A program made the position numbers and the translations under genes. Positions 1 to 9,074 of a DNA stretch of 64,000 nucleotides are shown piece by piece. The notes below the pieces were generated by a model. It ran no database searches. It saw only the letters and a list, made by a program, of their open reading frames with translations, and was not told the origin of the DNA. The stretch comes from Acidovorax carolinensis (GTDB taxonomy: Bacteria > Pseudomonadota > Gammaproteobacteria > Burkholderiales > Burkholderiaceae_C), in the NCBI RefSeq assembly GCF_002157145.1, contig NZ_CP021361.1, forward strand, positions 3,562,501 through 3,626,500, in the 5' to 3' direction. Every line of letters starts with the position of its first letter. The stretch's first letter is position 1.

Positions 1-63
1 GGACAACAAATTCACCGAAGCTCTTTTGCCATCTCGACCTAGCTGCGATCAGCTGAGCCTTAA

Positions 64-93
64 ATTATATCAGAGTTTTTACAACCCCGTCAA
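64..93 (-). promoter_or_regulatory. sigma-70 promoter (proximal of a tandem pair), rRNA-type
   Basis: On the minus strand a -35 TTGACG (93-88) is followed after 18 bases by a perfect -10 TATAAT (69-64). Transcription would run out of the left edge of the window. A second copy of the same module lies about 100 bases upstream. Two tandem strong promoters with closely related discriminators are typical of a stable-RNA operon, so a 16S rRNA gene just left of the window is my inference; no RNA gene is visible here. Confidence 0.6.
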
Positions 94-162
94 CCCGAAG
101 GTCTTTGCACTTACCTGCAAGCCGCTATCACCAGCAGCCCGCTCTTTTCAGCGCAGCCTTGA

Positions 163-190
163 ATTATATACCGGGTTTTTACCCCGTCAC
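163..190 (-). promoter_or_regulatory. sigma-70 promoter (distal of a tandem pair), rRNA-type
   Basis: Minus-strand -35 GTGACG (190-185), 16-base spacer, -10 TATAAT (168-163). The surrounding sequence is recognisably the same as the proximal promoter: both carry GCCTT-AATTATAT, a run of T, CCCCGTCA and a CCGAAG block. It reads in the same direction, out of the window to the left. Confidence 0.5.
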
Positions 191-465
191 ACCCAAAACC
201 GAAGCTTTTTGCAAATCTTCTTGCCTCACCAGCCAGGGCATCCACAAGGGACGCCTCCGAGTAGCGAAGACTAAGACTATAGCATGGAAACTTGGAGAAA
301 GTAGTCGGGAGCTGACGACGCGACATTCAACCATCTACATCTGAACCGTCAAAGCCGGTACCTCAGATCTTCGTTGTGACGAGGGAAATGCGGGCAATGC
401 ACTTCGGTTCCTACCGACCCCATCCACCAATGAACCTTTGGCGCCCCCTGATAATCAGCGCCACC

Positions 466-2364
466 ATGGCACTTATCACCTTACTGGACGCCCAACTCGC
501 ATTTGGGCATGTCGCATTGCTGGATCACGCCGGCTTTTCCCTTGAAACCGCCGAGCGCATCGGGCTGATTGGACGCAACGGCGCTGGCAAGTCGTCGCTG
601 CTCAAAATTCTGGGGGGACTGGCCAAGCCAGATGACGGCACCCTGCAAGTACAGCAAGGGGTGCGCATCGCTTATGTTGCCCAAGAGCCATCCCTTGATC
701 CGCATGCCACCATTTTCAAGGCAGCGTCCGAAGGCTTGCAGCGTGTGATTGCTGTCAGAGACCAGTACCTGTCTGGAGCAGAGGGGCTCGATCTGGACGC
801 GCTGCAATCCGTAATTGAAGCCTATGACGCCTGGAACTGGGAGCAGCGGGTCGAAGAGACGCTGCAGCGCCTGCACCTGGATCCGGATGCCGTCGTCGGC
901 ACACTCTCAGGAGGCACCAAGAAACGCGTCGCCCTGGCCCAGGCTTTGGTGGCACGGCCGGATGTACTGCTGCTCGACGAACCCACCAACCACCTGGACC
1001 TGGACTCGATCGAATGGCTCGAAGACCTGCTGCTCGACTTTCCGGGCAGCGTTATCACAATCACCCATGACCGGGCCTTTCTCGACCGGGTGGCCACCCG
1101 GATTGTGGAGCTGGACCGGGGCCAGTTGCGTTCCTATCCGGGCAACTTCGCCCAGTACCTTATCCAGAAGGAAGAGCAACTCGCACAAGAGGCCGTCATT
1201 TCCGCCAAGGCAGACAAATTGCTGGCGCAGGAAGAGGTATGGATTCGCCGGGGCGTGGAAGCAAGGCGCACGCGCAGTCAAAGCCGGATCACGCGGCTTG
1301 AGCATCTGCGCGCGCGCCGTGAAGCACGGCGTGATGTGGTGGGAAGCGTCAAGATGGACGTTGCCACGGGTTCGCAAAATGGCTACCAGGGCAAGATCGT
1401 GGCCGAACTGACCGGGGTCAGCAAGGCGTTCGGCGACAAGACCATTGTTCGCAACTTCAGCGCGACCATCCTGCGGGGCGACAAGGTCGGACTGATTGGC
1501 CCCAATGGCGCCGGCAAGACCACCCTGCTCAAGCTCATCCTGGGGGAACTGCAGCCCGATGCAGGACAGATACGCCAAGGAGCGAACCTGCAAGTGGCAT
1601 ATTTCGACCAGATGCGGCATGCCATCAATCTGGATGCCACTCTGGAAGACTTCATCAGCCCCGGAAGCGAATGGATCGAAATTGGCGGACAGCGCAAGCA
1701 CGTCAAAAGCTACCTGAGCGACTTCCTGTTTTCCCCCGCGCGCGCGCATTCACCCGTGAGGTCTCTGTCTGGTGGAGAGCGCAACCGGCTTTTGCTGGCG
1801 CGCCTTTTTGCGCGTCCAGCCAATGTCCTGGTGCTCGACGAACCCACCAATGACCTGGACATCGACACACTGGACTTGCTGGAAGATCTGCTGGAATCCT
1901 ACGACGGCACCGTATTTCTGGTGAGCCACGATCGCACCTTCCTGGACAACGTGGTGACCAGCACCATCGCTTTTGAAGGCGATGGCAACTGGCGGGAATA
2001 CGAGGGCGGCGTGCAGGACTGGCTGATTCAGTCCAAGCGAAGCCGGGCTTTGGCTGCATCTGCGCCACCTCCGAAGGAGAGTGCGGCAGATAGTTCAAAT
2101 AAAAACAGCCCTGAGCGCTTATCAGACAAGCCTGAACAGCTATCAAAAAAGAAGCTTAGCTACAAAGAGCAGCGTGAACTGGACCAGTTGCCACAACAGA
2201 TTTCGGATCTGGAGGCCGAGCAGAAATCCCTGCAGAACGCGCTGGCCGACGGCACGCTGTACAGCCAGGACGCCGCCCGAGCCGCCGCACTCCATGCACG
2301 CGAGAGCGAAATCGAGGAACAGCTGATGGCTGCACTGGAACGCTGGTCAGCGCTTTCTGCCTGA
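466..2364 (+). CDS. uup: ABC-F family ATPase Uup
   Basis: A 632-residue soluble protein with two ABC ATPase domains in tandem and no membrane segment, the ABC-F layout; this family acts on ribosomes or DNA rather than in transport. The first P-loop (GRNGAGKSS) is at about residues 36-44 and the second (GPNGAGKTT) near 345. Both have LSGG signatures and LLLDEPTNHLD or VLDEPTNDLD Walker B motifs. A charged C-terminal coiled-coil segment, about the last 75 residues, is diagnostic of Uup against other ABC-F members. The frame is open from 376, but the family N-terminus begins at ATG 466 (MALITLLDAQ). Residues about 541-562, the linker before the coiled coil, are encoded by a copy of the interspersed repeat listed at 2089. 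The gene is convergent with the chemotaxis operon. Confidence 0.93.
   Translation: MALITLLDAQLAFGHVALLDHAGFSLETAERIGLIGRNGAGKSSLLKILGGLAKPDDGTLQVQQGVRIAYVAQEPSLDPHATIFKAASEGLQRVIAVRDQYLSGAEGLDLDALQSVIEAYDAWNWEQRVEETLQRLHLDPDAVVGTLSGGTKKRVALAQALVARPDVLLLDEPTNHLDLDSIEWLEDLLLDFPGSVITITHDRAFLDRVATRIVELDRGQLRSYPGNFAQYLIQKEEQLAQEAVISAKADKLLAQEEVWIRRGVEARRTRSQSRITRLEHLRARREARRDVVGSVKMDVATGSQNGYQGKIVAELTGVSKAFGDKTIVRNFSATILRGDKVGLIGPNGAGKTTLLKLILGELQPDAGQIRQGANLQVAYFDQMRHAINLDATLEDFISPGSEWIEIGGQRKHVKSYLSDFLFSPARAHSPVRSLSGGERNRLLLARLFARPANVLVLDEPTNDLDIDTLDLLEDLLESYDGTVFLVSHDRTFLDNVVTSTIAFEGDGNWREYEGGVQDWLIQSKRSRALAASAPPPKESAADSSNKNSPERLSDKPEQLSKKKLSYKEQRELDQLPQQISDLEAEQKSLQNALADGTLYSQDAARAAALHARESEIEEQLMAALERWSALSA
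2089..2150. repeat. interspersed AGCGCTT palindromic repeat inside uup
   Basis: AT-rich, imperfectly palindromic: TAGTTCAAAT and AAAACAGCC on the left, GAGCGCTT, then AAGCCTGAA, CAGCTATCAAAA on the right. It has the same architecture as the intergenic copies at 22489, 23290, 24241, 45750 and 58650, but lies in frame within the coding sequence and encodes a hydrophilic linker. Confidence 0.7.
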
Positions 2365-2416
2365 ACTCCTGGCAGCTTCTCACCACGCGCGCGCACCGCC
2401 GCGCGGTTTGATTTGT

Positions 2417-3511
2417 TCAGATGCGATGGTGCAGGCGATCGGTGGCCCCGCGCAGACGGGCAATCAAGGCGGGGGCAATCTGGTTCAAGGGCAGCACCTC
2501 GTCTGCCGCACCATGCGCAATCGCTTCGCGCGGCATGCCGAACACGATGCAACTCGCCTCGTCCTGCACGTAGTTGTAGCTGCCTGCATCCTTCATCTCC
2601 CGCATCGCCACCGCCCCATCGTTGCCCATGCCGGTGAGCATGATGCCGAACGCATTGCGCCCCACCACGGCCGCCGCAGACTTGAAAAGCACCTCCACCG
2701 AGGGCTTGTGTCGATTGACCGGAGCGCCATCGTCCACCACCGCCACATAGTTGGCACCACTGCGCGCCACATGAAACTGCGTGCCACCCGGGGCGATATA
2801 CGCATGCCCCGGCAAGATGCGCTCGCCATTGACGGCCTCCTTGACCGTGATCTGGCACAACCCATTGAGGCGCGCCGCAAAACTGGTTGTAAAGCCAGGC
2901 GGCATATGCTGGGTGATCACAATGGCGGGCGAATCTGCCGGCATCTGCACCAGCACTTCGCGAATCGCTTCCGTGCCCCCGGTCGAGGCGCCGATGCAAA
3001 TCAGTTTTTCTGTCGACAGCCGCCCCAGCAACGCCCCTGCAGGTGCGTGGTGTGCCACCCCGGAGGTTGCTGCTGCAGCCGCGTCGCGTGGCGCGGCACG
3101 GCGCACCTGTGCCACCGCTGCCACGCGAATCTTGTCGACGATCAGGGAGGCGAGTTCATTGATGCCGTTCGCCAAACCCACACGCGGCTTGGCCACAAAA
3201 TCCACAGCACCCAGCTCAAGCGCCTTCATGGTGACCTCGGCGCCGCGCTCTGTCAGGGTGGAAATCATCACCACCGGCATGGGACGCAAACGCATCAGTC
3301 GCCCCAGAAAGTCAATGCCGTCCATGCGCGGCATTTCCACGTCCAGCGTGATCACATCGGGGTTCAGTTCACGGATCATTTCACGCGCAACCAATGGATC
3401 ATTGGCCGTGCCAACGCACTCCATGTCTCGCTGGCGATTGATGATTTCCGCCAGCAAGCTACGCACCAGCGCCGAATCATCCACCACCACCACTCGAATT
3501 TTCCTGCTCAT
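2417..3511 (-). CDS. cheB: protein-glutamate methylesterase / glutaminase CheB
   Basis: A 364-residue cytoplasmic response regulator with an N-terminal receiver (acidic DD 11-12, phospho-acceptor D57 in [12 protein letters not shown]109) and a C-terminal methylesterase domain. The catalytic triad is visible: S176 in GASTGGT, H202 in ITQHMPPGF and D298 in GMGNDGA. It removes receptor methyl groups and deamidates receptor glutamines when phosphorylated by CheA. It is the last gene of the minus-strand chemotaxis operon, 15 bases after cheD. All family key residues are present and length is normal. Confidence 0.97.
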   Translation of the reverse strand: MSRKIRVVVVDDSALVRSLLAEIINRQRDMECVGTANDPLVAREMIRELNPDVITLDVEMPRMDGIDFLGRLMRLRPMPVVMISTLTERGAEVTMKALELGAVDFVAKPRVGLANGINELASLIVDKIRVAAVAQVRRAAPRDAAAAATSGVAHHAPAGALLGRLSTEKLICIGASTGGTEAIREVLVQMPADSPAIVITQHMPPGFTTSFAARLNGLCQITVKEAVNGERILPGHAYIAPGGTQFHVARSGANYVAVVDDGAPVNRHKPSVEVLFKSAAAVVGRNAFGIMLTGMGNDGAVAMREMKDAGSYNYVQDEASCIVFGMPREAIAHGAADEVLPLNQIAPALIARLRGATDRLHHRI

Positions 3512-3526
3512 TCCCTCACGCCTTCC

Positions 3527-4234
3527 TCAAAACAGATCCACGGACCCGCCAGATGTAGTCTTCGCCACGATGACCGCATTTCCGCGAACTTCCTGGGCCA
3601 CGAGCGTTCCGGGGTGGGTATGTGCCAGCCGCTTCACCATGACTTTACCGGTCACCGGGAAAAACACCACTTTGCGTGGATAAATATCCAGCACATCCTC
3701 GGACATGATGGGAATGCGCTCGGTCTGGAGATAGTTCAAGACGAAATTCGTGTTGCGCTCTCCGACGTTCATCGTGGTGAAGTTGTGCATCACCTGGGCG
3801 CCGCCAAAAATCTTGGCCTGCAGCGTCTCACGCCTGGCACCCAGCTTGAGCATTTCGTTGATCAGCAACTCCATCGCGTAGGAACCATAGCGACCCGAGA
3901 CATCCGCCAGATCCCCGTCTGGAAGCATGAAATGGTTCATTCCTCCAATCCGGGCCCTGCTGTCCCACAGGCACGCAGAAATGCACGACCCCAGCACCGT
4001 CATGATGACCATGCTCTCGTCCGAAACGAAATATTCACCCGGCAACACTTTCACGGCGTTGTGCTGGAAGTGGTGGTCGAGATAAAAGAACGATGCCTCA
4101 CCGGGCTTGCGTGCCCGGGCCTTCAACTCCTCCAGGGAAGACTCTTTGGCGACCGACGCGCCAGTGGCGTAGATGTCTGCGCTCAAGGGGGCAATGCGCG
4201 GCGCACGCCGCCGCTCGGTGGTGTCAAACGCCAT
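3527..4234 (-). CDS. cheD: chemoreceptor glutamine deamidase CheD
   Basis: A 235-residue CheD homologue. The catalytic region is clear: TVLGSCISACLWD carries the active cysteine and GGMNHFMLP the histidine. It deamidates receptor glutamines. There is an extension of about 60 residues before the usual domain start. The protein ends in SGGSVDLF, and the CheZ-like protein encoded at 8453 ends in the same GSVDLF. It lies between cheR and cheB in the operon. The start at 4234 (MAFDTTERRR) is the only well-placed ATG. Confidence 0.95.
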   Translation of the reverse strand: MAFDTTERRRAPRIAPLSADIYATGASVAKESSLEELKARARKPGEASFFYLDHHFQHNAVKVLPGEYFVSDESMVIMTVLGSCISACLWDSRARIGGMNHFMLPDGDLADVSGRYGSYAMELLINEMLKLGARRETLQAKIFGGAQVMHNFTTMNVGERNTNFVLNYLQTERIPIMSEDVLDIYPRKVVFFPVTGKVMVKRLAHTHPGTLVAQEVRGNAVIVAKTTSGGSVDLF

Positions 4235-4318
4235 GGAAAGAGATCCCGGAAAGACCGCTGGCGAAATGGCGCCGGATCGTTACCTGGTCACGGAAATTGC
4301 AAGACATAGCAGATACGG

Positions 4319-5230
4319 TCAACGCCGTTCGTAAACCGTTTTGCCGCGCAGGGTGAAGAGGTCTCGGGACTCGCTGAAGTTCTCCGCATGACCAACGAAT
4401 AGCATTCCACCCGGTTTGAGCACCCGGTGAATTCGCTCCAGCACCTTGCGCTGGGTCGGGGCGTCAAAATAAATCATGACGTTGCGACAGAAGACCACAT
4501 CGAAGGGTTCCCGGAACGGCCAGTCATCGCGAATCAGGTTCACGCTCATGAACTCGATCGCCTTGCGCATCTCGGGTTTGGCGCGGACCAAGCCCTCATT
4601 GCCCGCCTTGCCGCGCAGGAAAAAATGATGAAGACGCTCGGGACTGAGTCCTTTGACATTGTCCAGACGATAGACACCTTGCGCCGCCGTTGCCAGAACA
4701 CGAGAGTCAATGTCACTGGCCGTCAGTTTGAAGGGCGCACTCGAGCCGAGCGCTTCCAGGGCTGTCATGACGATGGAATAGGGCTCCTCCCCCGTGGAGG
4801 CGGCATTGCACCAGACACGCCACGGCGTGCCGGAAGGCTTGCTTTTCAGATGTGCGGCCAGGATCTCGAAATGGTGCTGCTCACGAAAAAAAGCCGTCAG
4901 GTTGGTGGTCAGTGCATTCACGAACTCTTGCCACTCGGGTCCGTCGTGTGTTTCGAGCCAGCTCAGGTACTCGTTGAAACTCGAATGCCCCGTCTCCCGG
5001 AGGCGGCGCGATAGCCGGCTGTAAACCATGGCGTGCTTGCCGTCATGCAGACTGATGCCGGCACGCTGGTAAATAAGCCCCTGGACGCGCGCGAAATCGG
5101 CTGTCGTCCAGACAAATTCGCGCCCTTGCGACAGGGGGCCGGATGCCGCCGGTGCCCCGCTGGCAGTATCGGCCCTGCTGGAAAGTGTGCGCGTTCGCGC
5201 GGATGATGCAGTGCTGGTGGTCTGGGACAT
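4319..5230 (-). CDS. cheR: chemotaxis protein methyltransferase CheR
   Basis: A 303-residue SAM-dependent methyltransferase that methylates chemoreceptor glutamates. The N-terminal alpha domain is followed by the SAM-binding motif WCNAASTGEEPYS, then the DVVFCRNVMIYFD segment and a C-terminal GHAEN motif, all standard for CheR. The low-complexity first 40 residues (TSTASSARTRT) precede the conserved domain. I chose ATG 5230, with GGA about 8 bases upstream, over an in-frame TTG at 5242. It is about 85 bases upstream of cheD. Confidence 0.95.
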   Translation of the reverse strand: MSQTTSTASSARTRTLSSRADTASGAPAASGPLSQGREFVWTTADFARVQGLIYQRAGISLHDGKHAMVYSRLSRRLRETGHSSFNEYLSWLETHDGPEWQEFVNALTTNLTAFFREQHHFEILAAHLKSKPSGTPWRVWCNAASTGEEPYSIVMTALEALGSSAPFKLTASDIDSRVLATAAQGVYRLDNVKGLSPERLHHFFLRGKAGNEGLVRAKPEMRKAIEFMSVNLIRDDWPFREPFDVVFCRNVMIYFDAPTQRKVLERIHRVLKPGGMLFVGHAENFSESRDLFTLRGKTVYERR

Positions 5231-5329
5231 GTGTTGTTCCAACGGGAGGTCCTGTTCGCTCCATGGGCCCCGTGAAGCGTTTCACGGGCCTGTACTTGCC
5301 TGCGCCACCGATTGAGCGATGCGCCCGTG

Positions 5330-5818
5330 CTAATCGTCGGCAGCTACCAGCCCCATGTCCACACTGGACATCAGTTTCTCGATATCCAGCAGGATGAGCA
5401 TGCGCTCGCCCACCGAGCCCAGGCCGAGGATGCAGCTGTTGTCAATCGCGCTTTCGATATCGGGAGCAGCCCGGACACTGCCGGACGCGAGTTCCATGAC
5501 ATCGCTGACCGAGTCCACCACAATTCCGACCACCCGCTGACGCAGATTCAGAATGATGACCACCGTGAAGGTGTTGTAGTCCGCCTGAGCGCAGTTGAAC
5601 TTGATGCGCATGTCCACAATGGGGACGATCGTTCCCCGCAAATTGACCACGCCCTTGATGAATTCGGGCGCATTGGCAATGCGGGTGGGGGGCTCGTAGC
5701 CGCGAATCTCCTGCACTTTCAGGATGTCGATTCCGTATTCTTCCTGGTCCAGCCTGAACGTCAGATACTCCCGGGCACCGGACGCAGTGGTTTCTTCTGA
5801 TTTTTCCATCACACTCAT
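5330..5818 (-). CDS. cheW: chemotaxis coupling protein CheW
   Basis: A 162-residue CheW that couples CheA to receptor tips. It shows the family motifs [18 protein letters not shown] near the N-terminus and [15 protein letters not shown] in the middle, with a VVDSVSDV segment later. The start at 5818 has AGGAAAG about 8 bases upstream; an in-frame start at 5836 would overlap that ribosome-binding site. It follows cheA and precedes cheR in the operon. Confidence 0.95.
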   Translation of the reverse strand: MSVMEKSEETTASGAREYLTFRLDQEEYGIDILKVQEIRGYEPPTRIANAPEFIKGVVNLRGTIVPIVDMRIKFNCAQADYNTFTVVIILNLRQRVVGIVVDSVSDVMELASGSVRAAPDIESAIDNSCILGLGSVGERMLILLDIEKLMSSVDMGLVAADD

Positions 5819-5872
5819 GGTGATCTTTCCTTTCATGACAGAGCCTGCGACGATCTGCGCAGGCGCTCGAAC

Positions 5873-8001
5873 CTAGTGGCGTGCGCGCCGCACCAGCCCG
5901 CCGGTATCCAGAATCAGGGCCACGGTGCCGTCGCCCAAAATCGTGGCACCCGACACATTGGGGACTTTGCGATAGTTGGACTCGAGGTTCTTGACCACCA
6001 CCTGGTGCTGGCCCAGCAGCTCGTCCACCAGAAGGGCCACGCGACTGCCATCGGCTTCCACCACCACCATGATGTTGCTGGACTTGCTGGCGTCGAAGCG
6101 GGGCACCTGGAATATCTTTTCCAGCGCAATCACAGGCATGTATTCGTCCCGCACCTTGACCAGCTGCGAACCCTGCGCCACCGTGCTGACGTCGTCGGCA
6201 TTGACCTGGAACGATTCCACCACGGACGACAGCGGAAGGATGTAGACCTCATCACCGACACCCACCGACATGCCATCCATGATGGCCAGCGTCAGGGGCA
6301 GGCGCACGGACACCCTCATTCCGTATCCTTCTGCCGAATCAATTTCGACCGAGCCGTTGAGCGCCGCAATGTTTCGCTTGACCACATCCATGCCCACGCC
6401 CCGGCCGGAAACATCAGTCACTTCCTCGGCAGTGGAAAAACCCGGGGCAAAAATCAGCTGCCATACATCGGCGTCACTCATGTGCTCGGACACATCGAGG
6501 CCACGCTCCAGCGCCTTGCTCAGGATCTTTTCGCGCGACAGTCCTTTGCCATCGTCGCGCACCTCGATCACGATCGAGCCGCCCTGGTGCGAGGCTGAAA
6601 GCGTGATGGTGCCATGCTCCGGCTTGCCTTTTGCCAGCCGCTCAGCAGGCATTTCGATACCGTGGTCACAGCTGTTGCGCACCAGATGGGTCAACGGGTC
6701 CGTGATCTTTTCCACCAGCCCCTTGTCGAGTTCGGTGGCCTCACCCAGGGTCACGAAATCCACCTTCTTGCCAAGCTTGTTCGCCAGGTCGCGCAGCATG
6801 CGCGGAAAGCGGCTGAAGACGATGGACATGGGGATCATGCGAATCGACATGACCGATTCCTGCAGATCACGGGTATTGCGGTCGAGATCCGCCAGTCCCG
6901 CCAGCAATTGCTGGTAGGCACCTGCGTCAAGACCTCGGCTGTTTTGCGCCAGCATGGCCTGGGTGATCACCAGCTCGCCCACCAGATTGATCAGCTGGTC
7001 GACCTTGTTCACCGCCACACGGATGGTTGTCGATTCCATCTGGGCCTGGCTCTGTACCTTGGGCTCGGAGGCCGCTTTGGGTGCGGCCACCTTGGCAACG
7101 GTATTTACAGACGCCGCAGCAACAGGGGCTGTGACGCCCTGGGCGGGTGCACCGGGTGCATCGGCAAAGAACCCGTAGGGCACTTCTGCGGTATCCCCAC
7201 CTTGCAAGGCCGGCTCGACTGCCGCAACACCTGCCGCCACCCCGTCGCTGATCACCACCTGCTCCTTGGCGACGTGGAACGCAAAAAGGTCCAGTAGATC
7301 GTCATTGGTCGACGTAGTCTCTACGGCAAACCGGCGCGTGGCAGGCTCCACCCCAGGCAAATCGCTGATCGACCCGAGACCGGGGATGTCGCGGAACAAC
7401 TCCTTGATGGCATCCGCCTGCTCGGGACGCTCCAGCGGACCGATCTGGATTTGCAGCGTGCGCGGCTGGCCTGGCACCACTGCGGGCGCAGGCACGAACG
7501 CAGGTGCTGGCGCGACTGCCACCACCGCAGGAGCGGGCGCTGGAGCCACAGGTGCGGGCACAGCCCCCCCGGAACCCGGCCCGCAGCCAGTTCACTGATG
7601 CGGAGCACCAAATCCGTGGTGGAAACCGCCTCGCCCTGCTCCCCCGCCTGGTGGCGCGCCAGCAGACTGCGCGATGCGTCTGCAGATTCGAGCAATACGT
7701 CGACCATTTGCGGGATCGGCTGAAGCTCGTGGCGCCGAAGTCGGTCCAGCAGCGACTCCATCTGGTGCGTCAATTCCGCCACGTCAGCAAACCCGAACGT
7801 GGCGGAGCCGCCCTTGATCGAGTGCGCGCACCGAAAAATGCCGTTGAGTTCTTCGTCATTGGCATTGACCAGATCCAGATTGAGCAGCATGTGCTCCATC
7901 TGATCGAGGTTCTCGCCTGCTTCTTCGAAAAAGATTTGATAGAACTGGCTCAGATCAAAATCTGCACCAGAACCCGATCCTTCTTGATAGGTTTCCGCCA
8001 T
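5873..8001 (-). CDS. cheA: chemotaxis histidine kinase CheA, interrupted by a frameshift at a G7 run
   Basis: Central kinase of the pathway. The first frame (8001 to about 7564) gives the P1 phosphotransfer domain with H60 in CAHSIKGGSATFGF. The second frame (to 5873) gives the Pro-Ala linker, P2 (TLQIQIGPLERPEQ), the dimerisation domain, the ATPase with N box (RNSCDHGIEMP) and G boxes (DDGKGL, DVSGRGVGMDVV), and the P5 CheW-like domain. Together they make about 709 residues, normal for CheA. The join is at a run of seven G on the minus strand (7564-7570); eight would keep one frame. As read, translation stops soon after P1. A sequencing or assembly error, a phase-variable tract or ribosomal -1 slippage could each explain this. 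The start at 8001 has AGGAG five bases upstream. Confidence 0.9.
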
Positions 8002-8040
8002 GGAGGCTCCTGTTGTCTTGCTTTCCCCTGTCCAGACGGA

Positions 8041-8403
8041 TCAGCGGATGACTTTCTGAATCACTTCGATCAATCGGCTCGGATCAAAGGGCTTCACCAG
8101 CCATCCCGTAGCGCCTGCAGCACGGCCGGCCTGTTTCATCTGGTCACTGGATTCAGTGGTCAGAATCAATATGGGAATGGTCTTGAATTTTGGGTGCTCG
8201 CGCAGCTTGCGAGTCAGGCCGATGCCATCGAGTCTGGGCATGTTCTGGTCCGCGAGCACCAGATGGATGTCGTGGGTTTCCGCCTTTTCCAGGGCATCCT
8301 GCCCATCCACGGCTTCCACCACATGGTAGCCAGCACCCGTGAGGGTAAAAGACACCATTTTTCGCATGGAAGGTGAATCATCTACGGCAAGGATCGATTG
8401 CAT
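8041..8403 (-). CDS. cheY: CheY-like response regulator (copy 1, chemotaxis operon)
   Basis: A stand-alone receiver of 120 residues with no output domain. Key residues are D8-D9, phospho-acceptor D52 in LADQNMPRLDG, T82/T83 in ILTTES and K104 in WLVKPFD. It starts at ATG 8403, with GGAG upstream. Encoded immediately before cheA, it could serve as a phosphate sink or as a motor-binding CheY. The second CheY, at 31074, has the more canonical enteric-type sequence and sits with cheZ, so that one is more likely to be the main motor signal; this division of labour is inference. Confidence 0.9.
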   Translation of the reverse strand: MQSILAVDDSPSMRKMVSFTLTGAGYHVVEAVDGQDALEKAETHDIHLVLADQNMPRLDGIGLTRKLREHPKFKTIPILILTTESSDQMKQAGRAAGATGWLVKPFDPSRLIEVIQKVIR

Positions 8404-8452
8404 GTAAGGCTCCAACAGACTTGAATGTATAGGTTAACCAACGCGATAAACG

Positions 8453-8899
8453 TCAAAACAGATCCACAGAACCCGCATCCATCTCGCTTTGGGTCACAGG
8501 ATTGGGGCGGTCAGGGGCCATTTCGGCAAATGGCGCCGCCTCTTCACCCTCCTCATGGCCCATGGCTTCCGAGGCAAGCCGAAAGGCGCAACCCTGGAGC
8601 ACCTTGGTGGTATGCCAGATCAACTGCGACGCCATGTCCTGAAACTGCAACTCGGTCACGGCCCTGCGCAATGCTGTTCGTGCAGCCATCAGCTCCGGCG
8701 CATCGGCGACCACCACATCGGACAAGGCCGCATTGGCCTCTCCAAAGCGCTCCAGCAAGTTGTCCGTGGCGTGGTTCAGCAACCCCTCAAGCCGATGCAA
8801 GTCGTGCATGACCACCAGCAGAGAGTCCTGCAGCTCCGCCGCGACCATGACGGGAACCTGCACTCCGGGTCCTCCGGAGGGTGTGAGCGTAGATTGCAT
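8453..8899 (-). CDS. small CheZ-like protein (putative CheY-P phosphatase), first gene of the chemotaxis operon
   Basis: 148 residues, predicted soluble and largely helical. I do not recognise a named family. Around residues 82-94 it has ELQFQDMASQL, which reproduces the CheZ catalytic pattern D-x3-Q (here D88 and Q92; compare QDFHDLTGQ in the true CheZ at 31465). Its C-terminus, VTQSEMDAGSVDLF, resembles the CheY-binding peptides at the FliM N-terminus (SQEEVDALL) and the CheZ C-terminus (SQSQVDDLL). It lies 49 bases upstream of a cheY. A phosphatase for that CheY is a reasonable inference. It is shorter than CheZ (about 210 residues). The start at 8899 is preferred over an in-frame start at 8938. 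Confidence 0.75.
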   Translation of the reverse strand: MQSTLTPSGGPGVQVPVMVAAELQDSLLVVMHDLHRLEGLLNHATDNLLERFGEANAALSDVVVADAPELMAARTALRRAVTELQFQDMASQLIWHTTKVLQGCAFRLASEAMGHEEGEEAAPFAEMAPDRPNPVTQSEMDAGSVDLF

Positions 8900-9058
8900 C
8901 GTTTTTCCATCCCGGCAGATATTGCAAAGCACGCACAAAAGCAGATCCCGCGGAATCCGCCACCAATCACCAAACGCTCACCCTACACGGTGTTACTCGT
9001 CTGGCGCTTCGCGCCGCTTACCTTCCGCGAGATAACACTATTTGTTCCAATATGTATC

Positions 9059-9074
9059 CTATGATAGCGCCCCT
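9059..9074 (+). promoter_or_regulatory. possible -10 element and leaderless start of the sensor kinase
   Basis: TATGAT at 9059-9064 resembles a sigma-70 -10, 10 bases before ATG 9075. There is no Shine-Dalgarno sequence before that ATG and no good -35. If the element is real the transcript would begin at or next to the start codon. The evidence is weak. Confidence 0.25.

Larger units (their letters stand above)
48..240. repeat. imperfect direct duplication of a promoter module (about 95 bp, two copies)
   Basis: Copy 1 (about 48-140) and copy 2 (about 148-240) align over most of their length, from CAGC-AGCCTT-AATTATAT through TTTTTAC-CCCGTCA and CCGAAG-TTTGCA to the TCACCAGC block. Each carries one promoter. 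The remaining bases up to 465 hold the start region of uup; I see no further gene in 240-465. Confidence 0.5.

Noticed and set aside
2365..2416. A bidirectional terminator between uup and cheB
   Set aside because: A short GC stem with a few T is present, but it is weak and could be chance.
2408..4309. A 633-codon open frame on the plus strand opposite cheB, cheD and part of the spacer
   Set aside because: It is rich in His, Arg and Gln with no recognisable domain, and is the mirror of real genes on the minus strand; long antisense frames are expected at this GC content.
7564..7570. Programmed -1 frameshifting as the main explanation for cheA
   Set aside because: The slippery phase fits, but several other single-base losses of the same kind in the window, some not at slippery sites, make sequence error more likely. 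Kept only as an alternative.
7302..7595. A separate small gene at the cheA break
   Set aside because: The third-frame reading has no motif, and the two cheA frames account for the DNA.
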